From contig JAUIFF010000011.1 of NCBI GenBank assembly GCA_030429545.1, forward strand, positions 232,113 through 296,112: DNA of 64,000 nt, given 5' to 3'. Source of the DNA: Polyangia bacterium (lineage in GTDB: Bacteria; Myxococcota_A; Polyangia; Nannocystales; Nannocystaceae). A program made the position numbers and the translations under genes. The notes beneath the pieces were generated by a model. It was not told the DNA's origin, did not search any database, and saw only the letters and a list, made by a program, of their open reading frames with translations. Below are positions 35,607-44,816 of the stretch, piece by piece (position 1 is the first letter of the stretch; every line of letters starts with the position of its first letter).

Positions 35607-37070
35607 ATGCCCCTCTCCCGCGTCGTTTTCCCCACTCTCTTCGTGCTTGTGTGTGGATGCAACGGCCCTGAGTCGACCGACTCCGACTCCGACGGCACGA
35701 CGGATGGGAGTGAGACTGTTGGCACCACGCAGACCGACCCGACGACCGCCGGACCGACGACCGGTATGACCGCTGGCGAAACGACTGCCGACACCGTCGG
35801 GCCGAGCACGACCTCCGACACGACCTCCGGCACGACTTTCGAGACGACCTCCGACACGGTTGGCGAGACCGAAACCGACTCCGACTCCGAGCAGCCGCCG
35901 CTTGACTGCTCGGACGACGGTTGGACCTGTGTGGTCGTCGAGCCGACCGGTCCCTACGGCGAGCACGCGTTCGAGGTCCCGGCGGCGCAAAATTGGGTCA
36001 ACACTGGCTTGTATCTACAACAGGGTCAGGAGGCTGTCATCAGCGAAACCGGAACCTGGTATGTCAACGACAACGCCGGCAATGGCATCGATCACGGACC
36101 CTGTGTGATCGGTGACCTCGTCGCCCGCATCGGCCTGCACTACAAAGACCCAGCCCTGACCTGTGTCGCCGGCGACGACGTGATGTTTACAGCCGACAAG
36201 GATGGCATCCTCTACCTCGGCGCCCTGCCGAGCAACGACCTCGGCGAAACCTACGAGACCCGTGTCAATGCCTCGGGCTTCAAACAGGTCACCGTGCAAA
36301 GCGATGGCGAAACCGTACCCACCATCGAGGCCGAACTCGCGGCCCAAACTGACTTTGATGCAATTACATCTGGATGGGTCGAAGTTCGCGGGACCCACAC
36401 CATCCTCACCCTGCCGACGATCGCCGCCGCGCAGGATGCCCACCTACTCGCGGATGCACTTGAGCTGATCGACGCGTTTTATGACCTTCATGCTGAGCTT
36501 CGTGGCGCCCTGCCCCAACACGGCCAACGCATCCGGTTTTTCCCCGACCCCAACATCATGGGCATCGGCTACATGCTGGCCGGCAACCCCGTGCGGATGG
36601 ATCCGATTTTGGTCGACGCGGGCTACGGCAATCGCATCTCCAACGCCGGCGAGCCGGGGGTCGACGTGTGGGGATTTGCCCACGAACTCGGCCACGACTT
36701 CACGTTTGTCAACGCCCTGTGGTGGTACCAAGAAAACTCGCTCGAGTCGTGGCCCAACATTTTTTCGATCCACGCGCTGCAAGCCCTCGGCATCCCGCTG
36801 CACGACAATGCCCTGGCCTGCGAGGGCGGGCAGCCGGTGGCCTACGACAACTGGGATGCGTGGAGCGGGTTGTGCTTTTTATTGTACTTTCAACAAAACT
36901 ACGGGTTTGAGTTCTACGCCGAGTTTTTTGCGATCCTCAACGACACCTCCGCCGGCGAACTCCCGGGTGGGCCGATGGCCTGGCACTGGGTCCACGACCA
37001 CTTTGAAGAGATCGCTGGCGTCGACATTACCCCGGTGTTCAACACCTGGAGCGTGCCGAACCCAGGCTAG
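35607..37070 (+). CDS. Lipoprotein M60-like (gluzincin) metallopeptidase
   Basis: A 487-residue protein from the ATG at 35607: signal peptide with lipobox V-C-G-C, then a long Thr/Ser/Asp/Gly linker (residues about 20-95). A beta-sandwich domain of LecA/PA-IL-like look (T-G-L-Y-L-Q-Q-G-Q-E-A-V-I, I-G-D-L-V-A-R-I-G) spans about 110-220. The C-terminal domain has H-E-L-G-H-D-F (about residue 358; zinc-binding HExxH) followed by W-W-Y-Q-E-N, which could supply the third Glu ligand. This is the arrangement of M60/enhancin-type peptidases, which often degrade mucin-type glycoproteins. Exported and probably surface-bound; a predatory or nutrient role is an inference. Confidence 0.85.
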   Translation: MPLSRVVFPTLFVLVCGCNGPESTDSDSDGTTDGSETVGTTQTDPTTAGPTTGMTAGETTADTVGPSTTSDTTSGTTFETTSDTVGETETDSDSEQPPLDCSDDGWTCVVVEPTGPYGEHAFEVPAAQNWVNTGLYLQQGQEAVISETGTWYVNDNAGNGIDHGPCVIGDLVARIGLHYKDPALTCVAGDDVMFTADKDGILYLGALPSNDLGETYETRVNASGFKQVTVQSDGETVPTIEAELAAQTDFDAITSGWVEVRGTHTILTLPTIAAAQDAHLLADALELIDAFYDLHAELRGALPQHGQRIRFFPDPNIMGIGYMLAGNPVRMDPILVDAGYGNRISNAGEPGVDVWGFAHELGHDFTFVNALWWYQENSLESWPNIFSIHALQALGIPLHDNALACEGGQPVAYDNWDAWSGLCFLLYFQQNYGFEFYAEFFAILNDTSAGELPGGPMAWHWVHDHFEEIAGVDITPVFNTWSVPNPG

Positions 37071-37084
37071 CCGACCTGCTTCGA

Positions 37085-37094
37085 TGTATCTACA
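37085..37094. repeat. Copy of dispersed interrupted palindrome (TGTATCTACA)
   Basis: An intergenic example of the TGYANNTRCA family, in the 24 bp between the M60-like gene and orn. The other positions are listed in the findings. Confidence 0.6.
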
Positions 37095-37649
37095 CTAGCT
37101 CGCGCGAAGCTCGGTGCGAAAGATCCGCTCGCGATAGTAGCGAAGCTCGTCGATCGACTCGCGGATATCGCCTAGGGCCCGGTGCGCCTCCTGCTTGGGC
37201 GGTGAGCCAAGGTCCGGGTACCAGCGCCTGGCGAGCTCCTTGATCGACGACACATCGATGCTGCGGTAGTGGAGAAACCCGCTGAGCGCGGGCATGTAGC
37301 GCACCAAAAACCGGCGGTCTTGACCGATTGTATTGCCGCACAGCGGGGACTTGCCCGGCTCGCAATGCTTTTGCAAAAACGCGATCGTCTCGGCCTCGGC
37401 CGCGGCCACCGAAATCGTCGAGGCTTGCACCTGGGCCGTGAGCCCGCTTTGCCCGTGGTGCTCGGTACACCAGCTGTCCATCGCATCGAGAACTGCTTGC
37501 GGCTGATGGACAACGAGGTCTGGACCCTCTTCGAGGATGTTGAGGTCGGCGTCGGTAACGATCGTGGCAATCTCGAGGATCTGGCAGGAGTCGGGGTCGA
37601 GGCCCGACATCTCGAGGTCGAGCCACACGAGATGGGGATGGTCCGGCAT
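37095..37649 (-). CDS. orn: Oligoribonuclease
   Basis: A 184-residue protein from the ATG at 37649 (AGGA upstream), full length. The DEDDh exonuclease motifs are intact: W-L-D-L-E-M-S-G-L-D, C-G-N-T-I-G-Q-D-R-R-F and H-R-A-L-G-D-I-R-E-S-I. Degrades RNA dinucleotides (and pGpG from c-di-GMP turnover) to mononucleotides in the cytoplasm. It ends 24 nt from the convergent M60-like gene. Confidence 0.96.
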   Translation of the reverse strand: MPDHPHLVWLDLEMSGLDPDSCQILEIATIVTDADLNILEEGPDLVVHQPQAVLDAMDSWCTEHHGQSGLTAQVQASTISVAAAEAETIAFLQKHCEPGKSPLCGNTIGQDRRFLVRYMPALSGFLHYRSIDVSSIKELARRWYPDLGSPPKQEAHRALGDIRESIDELRYYRERIFRTELRAS

Positions 37650-37694
37650 CGCCGCGCATCCTGGCACAAACCGGCGAGCTTGTGAAACCGCGAA

Positions 37695-39305
37695 CTACTG
37701 CACCAGGGCTTCGAGCACCGTGGCCAACTCGGCGAGCTCTGGGTCTGCGGGGAGCAACTCGCGTGCGGCCGCGAGGCGGTCAACGGCCTGCAGGCGAGAT
37801 GCCTCGCGCTGCTCGATCGACCACTGCCACGGGTCCGACCACAACTCGAGCGCCTGGGCGTAGCTCACCACGGCCGTGGCCTTGAGTGCCTGGGGCGAGA
37901 GTTGATTGAGCAGGTCGGCGACCGGCAGCGAAACCTCCTGGGCCTTTTCCTCGCCAGCTTGCGGGTCGAAGTAACGGACGCGTACCGTCAACAGTTCCTC
38001 ACCCGGCAGCTCACCCGCCGTGCAGGCCTCGACCGCCCTGCGCAACACCAGAGTGTTGTTGGGTGCGAGGTCGCGGGCGAGCCCGACGTCTTGGTGACCG
38101 GCCTCCTGCGAGCTGCCGGTAAAGCGCAAACCCGCGGGCAATTCGACATCGATGGCCAGGTTTTCAACCGCGGTGTCGACCGTCTTGACAAAGTCGTCAC
38201 CAAACACCTGCCAGGCCTCGTCGGTATCGCCAATAAACACCGAAGTACCGCCGGCAACATCGCTGACCATGGTCGTGAGTTGGTCGTCAAAGGCCGCGGC
38301 CCGCCCCACACCGATCCCAATGAGTTCCACCCCGCTGGCGACCTGCGCATCGAGCAGTTGCAACACGGCCGCGTCGTTCTCGGTGCTGCCGTCGCTCACC
38401 AAAAACAGACGGTTTTGGGCGCTGGGGTGGGCACTTGCTTGCAGCAGGTCATAGGCTTGGCCAAGTCCGCCGAGCAGGTCGCTCCCGCCCTCGGGAGCGA
38501 GCCCGTCGATGACGTCGAGAATCGCCGGGTCGTTGGCACCATCGACGAGGTGGCCACTCAACAACGGGGACTCGGCATCCCACTCGACAATCGAAACGGT
38601 GTCGCCCGGGCGCAGGTTTTTGGCGATCGCCCGCACGGATTCTTGCATGAGCAACATTGGCTCGCCCGACATCGACCCCGAGGTGTCGAGTACAAACGCG
38701 GCATTGAGCGGCGGCCGCTCGGCATTGGTCCGGGCTTCGGTGGAAACATTTACTTGCAGGTGCAACGTATCTGGGAGTACCGGATCGACGATCAGCTCCG
38801 GCACCACAGAGACCGCACCCGGCTCGGCCGAAGGATAGTCGAACGTGTAGTAGTTGAGAAACTCCCACGGACGGATGTCGACGTCCATCAACGAGCCGTC
38901 GTTGAGCACAATATCGCGGGCGTGGACGGCGGAGGTCAGGCTACCGGTATCGGGTACAGCCAACGCGACCTCAACCGGTGTATCTGCACACGCTGACTCG
39001 CTGAAGTCGACTTCGAGCACCGGCGGCTCGCCTGTATTGGGCTCGCCCGTGTCGGTATCGCCCGAATCCGTGTCGGAGTCGGTGTCGGAACCGTCGTCGT
39101 CTCCGCCCTCGGTTTCGCCGCTCGGATCGCCGGTGCTGCCCGACGTCCCCCCGGCTTCGTCGTCCTCGACCAAGCCAGTCTCCGCTCCAGAACTCGCCGC
39201 CTCGCCGTCACCGACTTGCGAGGAACAACCGGTGACGGAGGCAAATAGAGCCAGCGCCATCAGGCCTGAGAAATACCAGCGTCGATGTGTGTTCGGTCGG
39301 GACAT
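37695..39305 (-). CDS. VWA-domain lipoprotein (YfbK-like)
   Basis: A 536-residue protein from the ATG at 39305: lipobox V-T-G-C (Cys27), then a Ser/Gly/Asp/Thr/Glu linker (about 30-95). The R-P-W-E-F-L-N-Y-Y-T-F-D-Y-P block is typical of the conserved N-terminal region of this VWA family. The VWA domain begins near residue 205 with an intact MIDAS D-T-S-G-S-M-S and later F-L-V-S-D-G. The C-terminal region (E-E-L-L-T-V-R-V-R-Y-F, S-Y-A-Q-A-L-E) matches the DUF3520-like end of YfbK relatives. Probably a metal-dependent adhesion or binding protein on the envelope; the ligand is unknown. Preferred over an upstream in-frame start because of the signal peptide. Confidence 0.88.
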   Translation of the reverse strand: MSRPNTHRRWYFSGLMALALFASVTGCSSQVGDGEAASSGAETGLVEDDEAGGTSGSTGDPSGETEGGDDDGSDTDSDTDSGDTDTGEPNTGEPPVLEVDFSESACADTPVEVALAVPDTGSLTSAVHARDIVLNDGSLMDVDIRPWEFLNYYTFDYPSAEPGAVSVVPELIVDPVLPDTLHLQVNVSTEARTNAERPPLNAAFVLDTSGSMSGEPMLLMQESVRAIAKNLRPGDTVSIVEWDAESPLLSGHLVDGANDPAILDVIDGLAPEGGSDLLGGLGQAYDLLQASAHPSAQNRLFLVSDGSTENDAAVLQLLDAQVASGVELIGIGVGRAAAFDDQLTTMVSDVAGGTSVFIGDTDEAWQVFGDDFVKTVDTAVENLAIDVELPAGLRFTGSSQEAGHQDVGLARDLAPNNTLVLRRAVEACTAGELPGEELLTVRVRYFDPQAGEEKAQEVSLPVADLLNQLSPQALKATAVVSYAQALELWSDPWQWSIEQREASRLQAVDRLAAARELLPADPELAELATVLEALVQ

Positions 39306-39613
39306 AGCAATCACAAATCCGAGAGGGTCGTCCCTGGTCTTTGCGAATGCCGTGCCAGCGTGCCGTTGCACTGTGCTCGAAACGCGAAAATCACTGCAAT
39401 CTACTAGAATCACGTGGTTTTTAACAAAACCTGCCGGAGCGATGAAAGCTTGAATCTGCCCACCGGGCCACCCCCTGGGTTGTCAATAGGATCCCAACTG
39501 TTCGCCTCGACGTGTCATCACGACATGTTTGTCACGGACAAATTCATGGGTGAAAACTTGTACACAAACCCACGGATGTGGGCGTGGAGCTTGTTGTTTG
39601 TACCCACATCAAA
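39306..39613. other. Intergenic region between VWA gene and kinase gene
   Basis: A 308-bp gap. Near 39574-39607 an inverted repeat (GATGTGGG and CCCACATC, about 24-nt loop) directly follows the kinase stop on the minus strand and may contribute to termination. A TTGTACACAAA segment lies at about 39557. Upstream of the VWA start there is an AT-rich stretch (39400-39430) that could hold its promoter. No gene seen. Confidence 0.4.
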
Positions 39614-42600
39614 CTAGCGGCCGGAACGCTCACCGCCGTCGCCACGGCGATCCTCTAGCCAGCCGTCGATCCGCTCGATCGATTCCTTGTCCTTGGGGCT
39701 CGCCTGGGCATAGGCCTCGCGTGCCCGCGCGGCCAGTGCAAGTGCATTCTTCTGGCGTTGTTCGGCATCGGGCGCACCCCGGCGCGTCGCCATCTCCCAG
39801 GTGATTTGGGCCAGTTCAAACCGCGCTTCTGCCTGCAACGTGGGATCGATCTGCATGGTTTCGCGGATGTTGAGCGCGCGTGTACAGCTCTCGAATGCGG
39901 ATTGGTATTGGCCGCGACGGGCCAACACGCGACACAACCCAAGCAGCGGGTAGGCGAGTTGCGGATGGCTTTGGCCCTGGGCTTTTTCCCAAATTCGCAG
40001 CGACTGGCGAAACAAAAACGAGGCCTTGCGCCAGCGCCCGCGATGCTCGTAGGCCACGCCCAGGCCGTACAGCGGTCGCGCCATATCGGGGTGATCTTTT
40101 TCGACTGTCCCTTCGAGCAGCTTACGGACGCGATCAAAAAACGTCATCGCGGTTTTGTAGTCCTCGCGATGCAGGGCCATGCTGCCGAGGCTCGTCAGCG
40201 GCGAGGCCAGCCCGGGGTGCAGCTCCCCGAGGTTGTCTTCGATAATCCGTAGCGCCCGCAAAAAGTGGTCGCTGGCCTCCTCGTGTTTGCCGAGCTTTTC
40301 GAGGGCGCTGCCCCAGTCGAGCAGGAAGTTGGCCACCAGCGGATGGTTGCCGTCGGGGAACAACTCGGCCCCGAGCTCGACCGCTTTTTCGTGACTGTCG
40401 GCGGCGGCCTGGTAGTCGCCCTGGCTGGCGTAAACACGGCCCAAGTTGTTGAGCGCCTCGGCCTTGCGCAGGCTGTTGTCCCCCAAACGGATAAGGGCCG
40501 CCCGCAGGCGTCCTTCGAGCGACAGGGCTTCTTGGTGGCGGGCCAGACGGTCGCCGACCACCCGAACCTGCAATGTTAACGCCCGAACTGCTTCCTCGTC
40601 GTGGCGGCTGGCCTCGGCCGCAAAAATGGCCTTGCGCAGGCTGCGTTCGGCTTCGTTGTACATACCAGATTCTTCCTCGAGGGCCCCACGAACCCGCCAG
40701 GCCTCGGCGCGCAACGGCATGTAGTTGAGCTGGTCGGCCTCCTCGACGATTTCGATCGCACGTTTGAGACCCGAACGATACTGCCCGGCCCACAGCGAAA
40801 CTTCGACCTCGCTCAGCTGCTTGCGCAACTCTTCGACCAGTCGCCGCTGTGCCGGGTCGTCCGGCGGAGGTGCGCCCGACACCAGGTAGTCGGCGTCCGA
40901 ACACATCGAAACCACCGGCAGCGAACGGGCCGCAGACACCGCTTTGTCGACCAATGGCTGGCGATCACCCTCGCGCGCAAACAGCTCAGAAAGCGCCCGC
41001 AGGGCGTTGAGTTGGCGGTCAAAACACAGGCTGCGCTGGTCGAACACCTGCTCACTTTGGGTGTGCTCAATATGTGTAGCTGCACACGATTCGTTGCGCA
41101 GGGCGGCCCACTGCTCGGTGTAGCGATCGAGGGTTTGTTCGACGCGCTGCCAGGTGTCGCCGGCGTACGAAACACCCGAAGCCAAAAACCGCGAACGGAT
41201 CGTCTGCTTGCGCTCGTTGTCCCAAATCCCCACGAGCAGCCGGTTGGCGGCCGTGCACTGGTCGAGTTTCTCCGCCTGCGCCCGCTCGTAGCCAGCGGTC
41301 AGCGCCCGGTTGTAACCGAGCCCGGCGACCGCCAAAATCGCGATGACCCCGACGGCAAACAACACCTTGCGGCGCGAACGTTGGCGCGTGGCATCGGTGT
41401 CGTTGGTCAGGTCGGCGAGCAGGGCATCCATCGACGGGTAACGCTCCCCCGGGTGGATCGACAGCCCGCGCAAGACCACGCGTCGCAACCACTGGGGGAC
41501 ATCCGTGCCCGGAGGTTCTTCGTCGACCAAGCCGCCGACGACCTGCTTGCGCACCTCCGAAACCGTCTCGCCCTTGAACGGCCGCTCGCCGTAGAGCCCC
41601 TCGTACAGCGCGACACAAAAACTGAACTGGTCGGTCCGGGTATCGATCTTGCGTTTGGTGTATTGCTCGGGGGCCATGTAGGCCGGCGTCCCGGTCATGC
41701 CCCCGGTTCGGGTGATCCGCAGGCCGAGGATGCTGCGCGACGCCATTTTAATTGCATCTGCAAACGTATCCGGACGGTCGACCAGGCGCGTACCTGTGGC
41801 CTCTGAGTTTTCCGCCCGCGCCAGCCCAAAGTCGACCACACGAACCCGGCCGTCACGCCCGATCAGCACGTTGTCGGGCTTGAAATCGCGGTGGATAATC
41901 CCGGCGCGATGGGCCGCCGCCAGCCCGCGACCGGCCTGCATGTAGATGTCGAGGACCTCGCGCCACAACCTGGGGTTGTCGACCGGCTCGTCGAGATTGG
42001 CCACGGGGTGTTGCGCCAACCACTTGGTCAGGGTCATGCCCTTGACAAACTCCATGGCGATAAACACCTGGTCGTCGAGGGTACCGACCTCGTAAATCGC
42101 GACGACATTGGGGTGCGAAAGCTTGGCCATCGCCTGGGCTTCGCGACGCAGGCGCGTCTGGGCGGCATCGCGTTTGCGTGCGTCTTTGTGGCGGGCCCGC
42201 AGGAGCTTGAGCGCGACCCGGCGATCGAGGTTGGGGTCGTAGGCGGCGTACACCACCCCCATCCCACCGGAGCCCAGGCGTTTGAGCACCGTAAACCGAC
42301 CGATTTGGCGGGGGTCGACAATCGGTGCCGAGGCCTCACGCCCACGCAGGGAGACGGGGACATCCAACCCCTGCGAGCTCAAAAGTGGCGTGTTAACAAG
42401 ATCGGAGTCGTCGACCACCGGCGTCGGAAACTGCGAGCGCTCGGCCGTGATCGCCGGCGGTCGGCCCTGCGACCGGACCTTGACCGGCTCCGACCGCGGA
42501 CGCGGTTTCGGCTTGTCCATCACGTCCTCGACCGCCGGAGTCGGATATTGAGAACGCTCGGCAGTGATCACCGGGGGACGCCCCTGTGACCGCACAGGTG

Positions 42601-42652
42601 GCGGAGGTGAGGGGGTGTGCGGCGTCAGGGGCCCATGACCCGAGTCGGACAC
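39614..42652 (-). CDS. Ser/Thr protein kinase with transmembrane segment and TPR domain
   Basis: A 1012-residue protein; the annotated start is a GTG at 42652. Residues 15-85 contain two copies of a Pro-rich unit (R-P-P-V/A-I-T-A-E-R-S-Q-Y/F-P-T-P). The kinase domain (about 118-390) is intact: G-S-G-G-M-G-V-V-Y (P-loop), V-A-L-K-L-L (Lys), H-R-D-F-K-P-D-N (HRD; Phe instead of Leu), D-F-G-L-A-R and G-T-P-A-Y-M-A-P-E-Q. A membrane segment near 432-452 is followed by a long region ending in at least six TPR units (about 690-960, e.g. A-L-N-N-L-G-R-V-Y). This kinase-TM-TPR layout is common in myxobacteria. Cytoplasmic kinase and outside TPRs are inferred. Confidence 0.92.
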   Translation of the reverse strand: MSDSGHGPLTPHTPSPPPPVRSQGRPPVITAERSQYPTPAVEDVMDKPKPRPRSEPVKVRSQGRPPAITAERSQFPTPVVDDSDLVNTPLLSSQGLDVPVSLRGREASAPIVDPRQIGRFTVLKRLGSGGMGVVYAAYDPNLDRRVALKLLRARHKDARKRDAAQTRLRREAQAMAKLSHPNVVAIYEVGTLDDQVFIAMEFVKGMTLTKWLAQHPVANLDEPVDNPRLWREVLDIYMQAGRGLAAAHRAGIIHRDFKPDNVLIGRDGRVRVVDFGLARAENSEATGTRLVDRPDTFADAIKMASRSILGLRITRTGGMTGTPAYMAPEQYTKRKIDTRTDQFSFCVALYEGLYGERPFKGETVSEVRKQVVGGLVDEEPPGTDVPQWLRRVVLRGLSIHPGERYPSMDALLADLTNDTDATRQRSRRKVLFAVGVIAILAVAGLGYNRALTAGYERAQAEKLDQCTAANRLLVGIWDNERKQTIRSRFLASGVSYAGDTWQRVEQTLDRYTEQWAALRNESCAATHIEHTQSEQVFDQRSLCFDRQLNALRALSELFAREGDRQPLVDKAVSAARSLPVVSMCSDADYLVSGAPPPDDPAQRRLVEELRKQLSEVEVSLWAGQYRSGLKRAIEIVEEADQLNYMPLRAEAWRVRGALEEESGMYNEAERSLRKAIFAAEASRHDEEAVRALTLQVRVVGDRLARHQEALSLEGRLRAALIRLGDNSLRKAEALNNLGRVYASQGDYQAAADSHEKAVELGAELFPDGNHPLVANFLLDWGSALEKLGKHEEASDHFLRALRIIEDNLGELHPGLASPLTSLGSMALHREDYKTAMTFFDRVRKLLEGTVEKDHPDMARPLYGLGVAYEHRGRWRKASFLFRQSLRIWEKAQGQSHPQLAYPLLGLCRVLARRGQYQSAFESCTRALNIRETMQIDPTLQAEARFELAQITWEMATRRGAPDAEQRQKNALALAARAREAYAQASPKDKESIERIDGWLEDRRGDGGERSGR

Positions 42653-42789
42653 AGGGCCCAGAGTAGCACGCTGACAACACCTGTGAACCCGGTAAAAACC
42701 GGCCCGCTGCCCGCGTGGGTGGCGAGCAAACTCGTTGTGCCATCAACCAAAAAACGCTGCTTTATGGCGAACACCGGCGTGCTGCCAAA

Positions 42790-43935
42790 CTAGCCTGCTG
42801 GCACCAGTTTGACCCAAATAACGCTATCACTCTCACTTTCGTTGGAACTGTCGAGCACCACCTCGACATCTCCGCCGAGGGCTTTGGTCCCCCAAATATC
42901 GGTGGTGTAATTTTGGTCGTCGCGCTGATTGATGCGCTTGCCCTCACCATCGACCACAAACAACGCTCCGAGCGGGTTGCGATTTTCGGTGTGACGCGAG
43001 CGAATCTGGATCTCGTAGGTCCCCTCGGCGAGCTCTGGGAAGGCAAAGATAGCCTTGCCGCGGCGGGTCCCATCGGGGGCGAACAAACCGTCGCAATCGC
43101 TGTCGATGTGCTCATCGCCGTGGGCGGAAAAAGCATAGTCGTTGCAGCGCAACACCCAATTATGACGCTTCTTGTACGCCGCATCTTGGTACCAAACCGT
43201 GCGTTCGATCGGTGCCGGGGGTGGCGGCTCGGGGCAACTTTCGACCGCGGCCATGACCTCGATTTGAACATTGCCAATGAAGTAGTACGAACCGGAGTCG
43301 AGCGAACCGGCGCCAAACCGAATGACATTGTCGCCCGCGAGCGTATCGCCGGTGATATCGACGCTGCCCGTCCCGTCTTGGTTGTCCCATCCGGCATCGG
43401 CGGGAAGGTCGTAGGTGGCGTTGCCGTTGACGGCGATGATGCCCTCCTCACCGGGGTGGTCGGCGTCGTGGCTGTCAAACCGCAGGGTCGCGCTGAGCAC
43501 CACATCGGGGTCGGGCAGGCCGGGCACTGTAAACACCAGGGTTTCGGGGGAGCCCTTGGGGACGTCGAGTTGTTGCATCCCCTGGCCAAACGTCAAAGAT
43601 GTATAGCCACACAGTTTTGGCTCGGCCGCCGTCGTCGCCTCGGTCTCGCCTGTACTGGTCGGTAACCCGGTCGCATCCGAGTCGTCGGTCTCCGAGCTCG
43701 TACTCGTGGGCTCGTCGGAATCCCCCTCGGTGGTCGCGGTTTCGCTGCCCTCGCTGTCAGCCTCGGTTGTCATTGCATCGGTCAGCGAACCGTCGCTGTC
43801 ATCGGTTTCGCTCCCCGCGGACCCCTGTGTGGCGGTCGGCTGAAAACCGGTGATTGCCGTGGTCGAGTCCCGCGCGTCGGCTCCACAGCCACCGAGCAGG
43901 GTTAGGGCGAACAACAGGGACGTTTGTCGGACCAT
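42790..43935 (-). CDS. Lipoprotein with acidic Ser/Thr linker and beta-rich domains
   Basis: A 381-residue protein from the ATG at 43935: lipobox L-G-G-C (Cys17), then a Thr/Ser/Asp/Glu/Gly linker (about 20-105). Two beta-rich parts follow. The first (about 108-235) resembles a carbohydrate-binding-module-like sandwich (L-R-F-D-S-H-D-A-D, V-I-R-F-G-A-G-S). The second (245-381) contains H-I-D-S-D-C-D-G-L-F, a Ca-binding-like Asp-rich loop, and ends V-I-W-V-K-L-V-P-A-G. Exported and probably surface-displayed; function unknown. Same linker style as the neighbouring M60-like and VWA lipoproteins. Confidence 0.85.
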   Translation of the reverse strand: MVRQTSLLFALTLLGGCGADARDSTTAITGFQPTATQGSAGSETDDSDGSLTDAMTTEADSEGSETATTEGDSDEPTSTSSETDDSDATGLPTSTGETEATTAAEPKLCGYTSLTFGQGMQQLDVPKGSPETLVFTVPGLPDPDVVLSATLRFDSHDADHPGEEGIIAVNGNATYDLPADAGWDNQDGTGSVDITGDTLAGDNVIRFGAGSLDSGSYYFIGNVQIEVMAAVESCPEPPPPAPIERTVWYQDAAYKKRHNWVLRCNDYAFSAHGDEHIDSDCDGLFAPDGTRRGKAIFAFPELAEGTYEIQIRSRHTENRNPLGALFVVDGEGKRINQRDDQNYTTDIWGTKALGGDVEVVLDSSNESESDSVIWVKLVPAG

Positions 43936-44011
43936 AGACCATGCATAGACATATTTTGTTGATACAACAACCAGCGCACACCCCGCTGCCGGTCGGTGCT
44001 AGCATGTGCCG

Positions 44012-44470
44012 ATGTCCCGGTTTGCGTATTTCTTGTGGCTCGCCGCGTTGACGGCCTGTGCCGGCTCTCCCCAACAAAACTCAAATAACCATGTATCTGC
44101 AAGTGATGCCAAGACCAAGGCTCCATCGCCAACGCAGAACTCGCAAACGCATAGCTCAGCAAGCGCAGACAACACCCCACCACCGGCCGTGGTCGCGGCT
44201 GCACCCGCGGGTGACCACGCGGCCGAACGCCGGGACTTCGAGATGCTGTGCAAGGCCCTCAACCACGACTACATCGACGGCACCCTGACCGACTACTACG
44301 GCCGGGTCTCGCCACAGACAGAGCTCGGTAAACAGGTCAAGGCGGCGGGCAACGACTCGGTGACGCCGGGGCGCGACCTGATCGCGGCGTTTACCAAACT
44401 GCTTGGCAAGGGCAACACGCCGGGCCCCCACTGCGCCGAGCTCGTTGAGCAGATCGATGAGCTCGAGTAG
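44012..44470 (+). CDS. Small lipoprotein of unknown function
   Basis: A 152-residue protein from the ATG at 44012, with lipobox L-T-A-C (Cys16). An Asn/Ser/Thr/Ala-rich linker (residues 18-60) leads to a small helical domain (about 70-152: R-D-F-E-M-L-C-K-A-L, G-R-D-L-I-A-A-F-T-K-L-L) with two Cys that could pair. Divergent from the preceding lipoprotein gene and convergent with the small gene downstream. No family recognised. Confidence 0.75.
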   Translation: MSRFAYFLWLAALTACAGSPQQNSNNHVSASDAKTKAPSPTQNSQTHSSASADNTPPPAVVAAAPAGDHAAERRDFEMLCKALNHDYIDGTLTDYYGRVSPQTELGKQVKAAGNDSVTPGRDLIAAFTKLLGKGNTPGPHCAELVEQIDELE

Positions 44471-44479
44471 CCGGCATCG

Positions 44480-44503
44480 TCAGTGTATACACACTGAGTT
44501 TTG
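44480..44503. terminator. Terminator-like hairpin between convergent genes
   Basis: TCAGTGT and ACACTGA form a 7-bp stem around ATAC, followed on the plus strand by GTTTTG. It also contains the TGTATACA palindrome seen elsewhere in the window. Confidence 0.6.
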
Positions 44504-44513
44504 CCAACCCAAG

Positions 44514-44795
44514 CTAGTAGCGCTTGGGTGGTTTTTGCGGCGGTCCACGAACCAACCTGCGTTCGCGCCGGCGCTCCCACTCCTCGTTGTGCATCGGCAC
44601 CACATAGACCGTGGGCCACACCAGCCGGCGATCGTTGGAGCCGAGCCGCCGGGCCCAGTACTCGACATCGACAACGAGGTAGGGCACGTCGTCGATCACG
44701 ACGATCTCATTGACCCGCGGGACAAACTGCGAGTGCTCCGAGGTCTCGGTGCGAAACAGGAGTCGACCTTCACAGGCGTATTCGACGTAGGGCAT
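44514..44795 (-). CDS. Small conserved-looking protein downstream of rnz
   Basis: A 93-residue protein starting 21 nt after the rnz stop, so probably in the same transcript. Beta-rich text such as V-V-I-D-D-V-P-Y-L-V-V-D-V-E-Y-W suggests a small barrel. The C-terminus is strongly basic (E-R-R-R-E-R-R, P-P-Q-K-P-P-K-R-Y). No known motif. Confidence 0.7.
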   Translation of the reverse strand: MPYVEYACEGRLLFRTETSEHSQFVPRVNEIVVIDDVPYLVVDVEYWARRLGSNDRRLVWPTVYVVPMHNEEWERRRERRLVRGPPQKPPKRY

Positions 44796-44816
44796 GGCCG
44801 CTGTCCAGTATAGCGC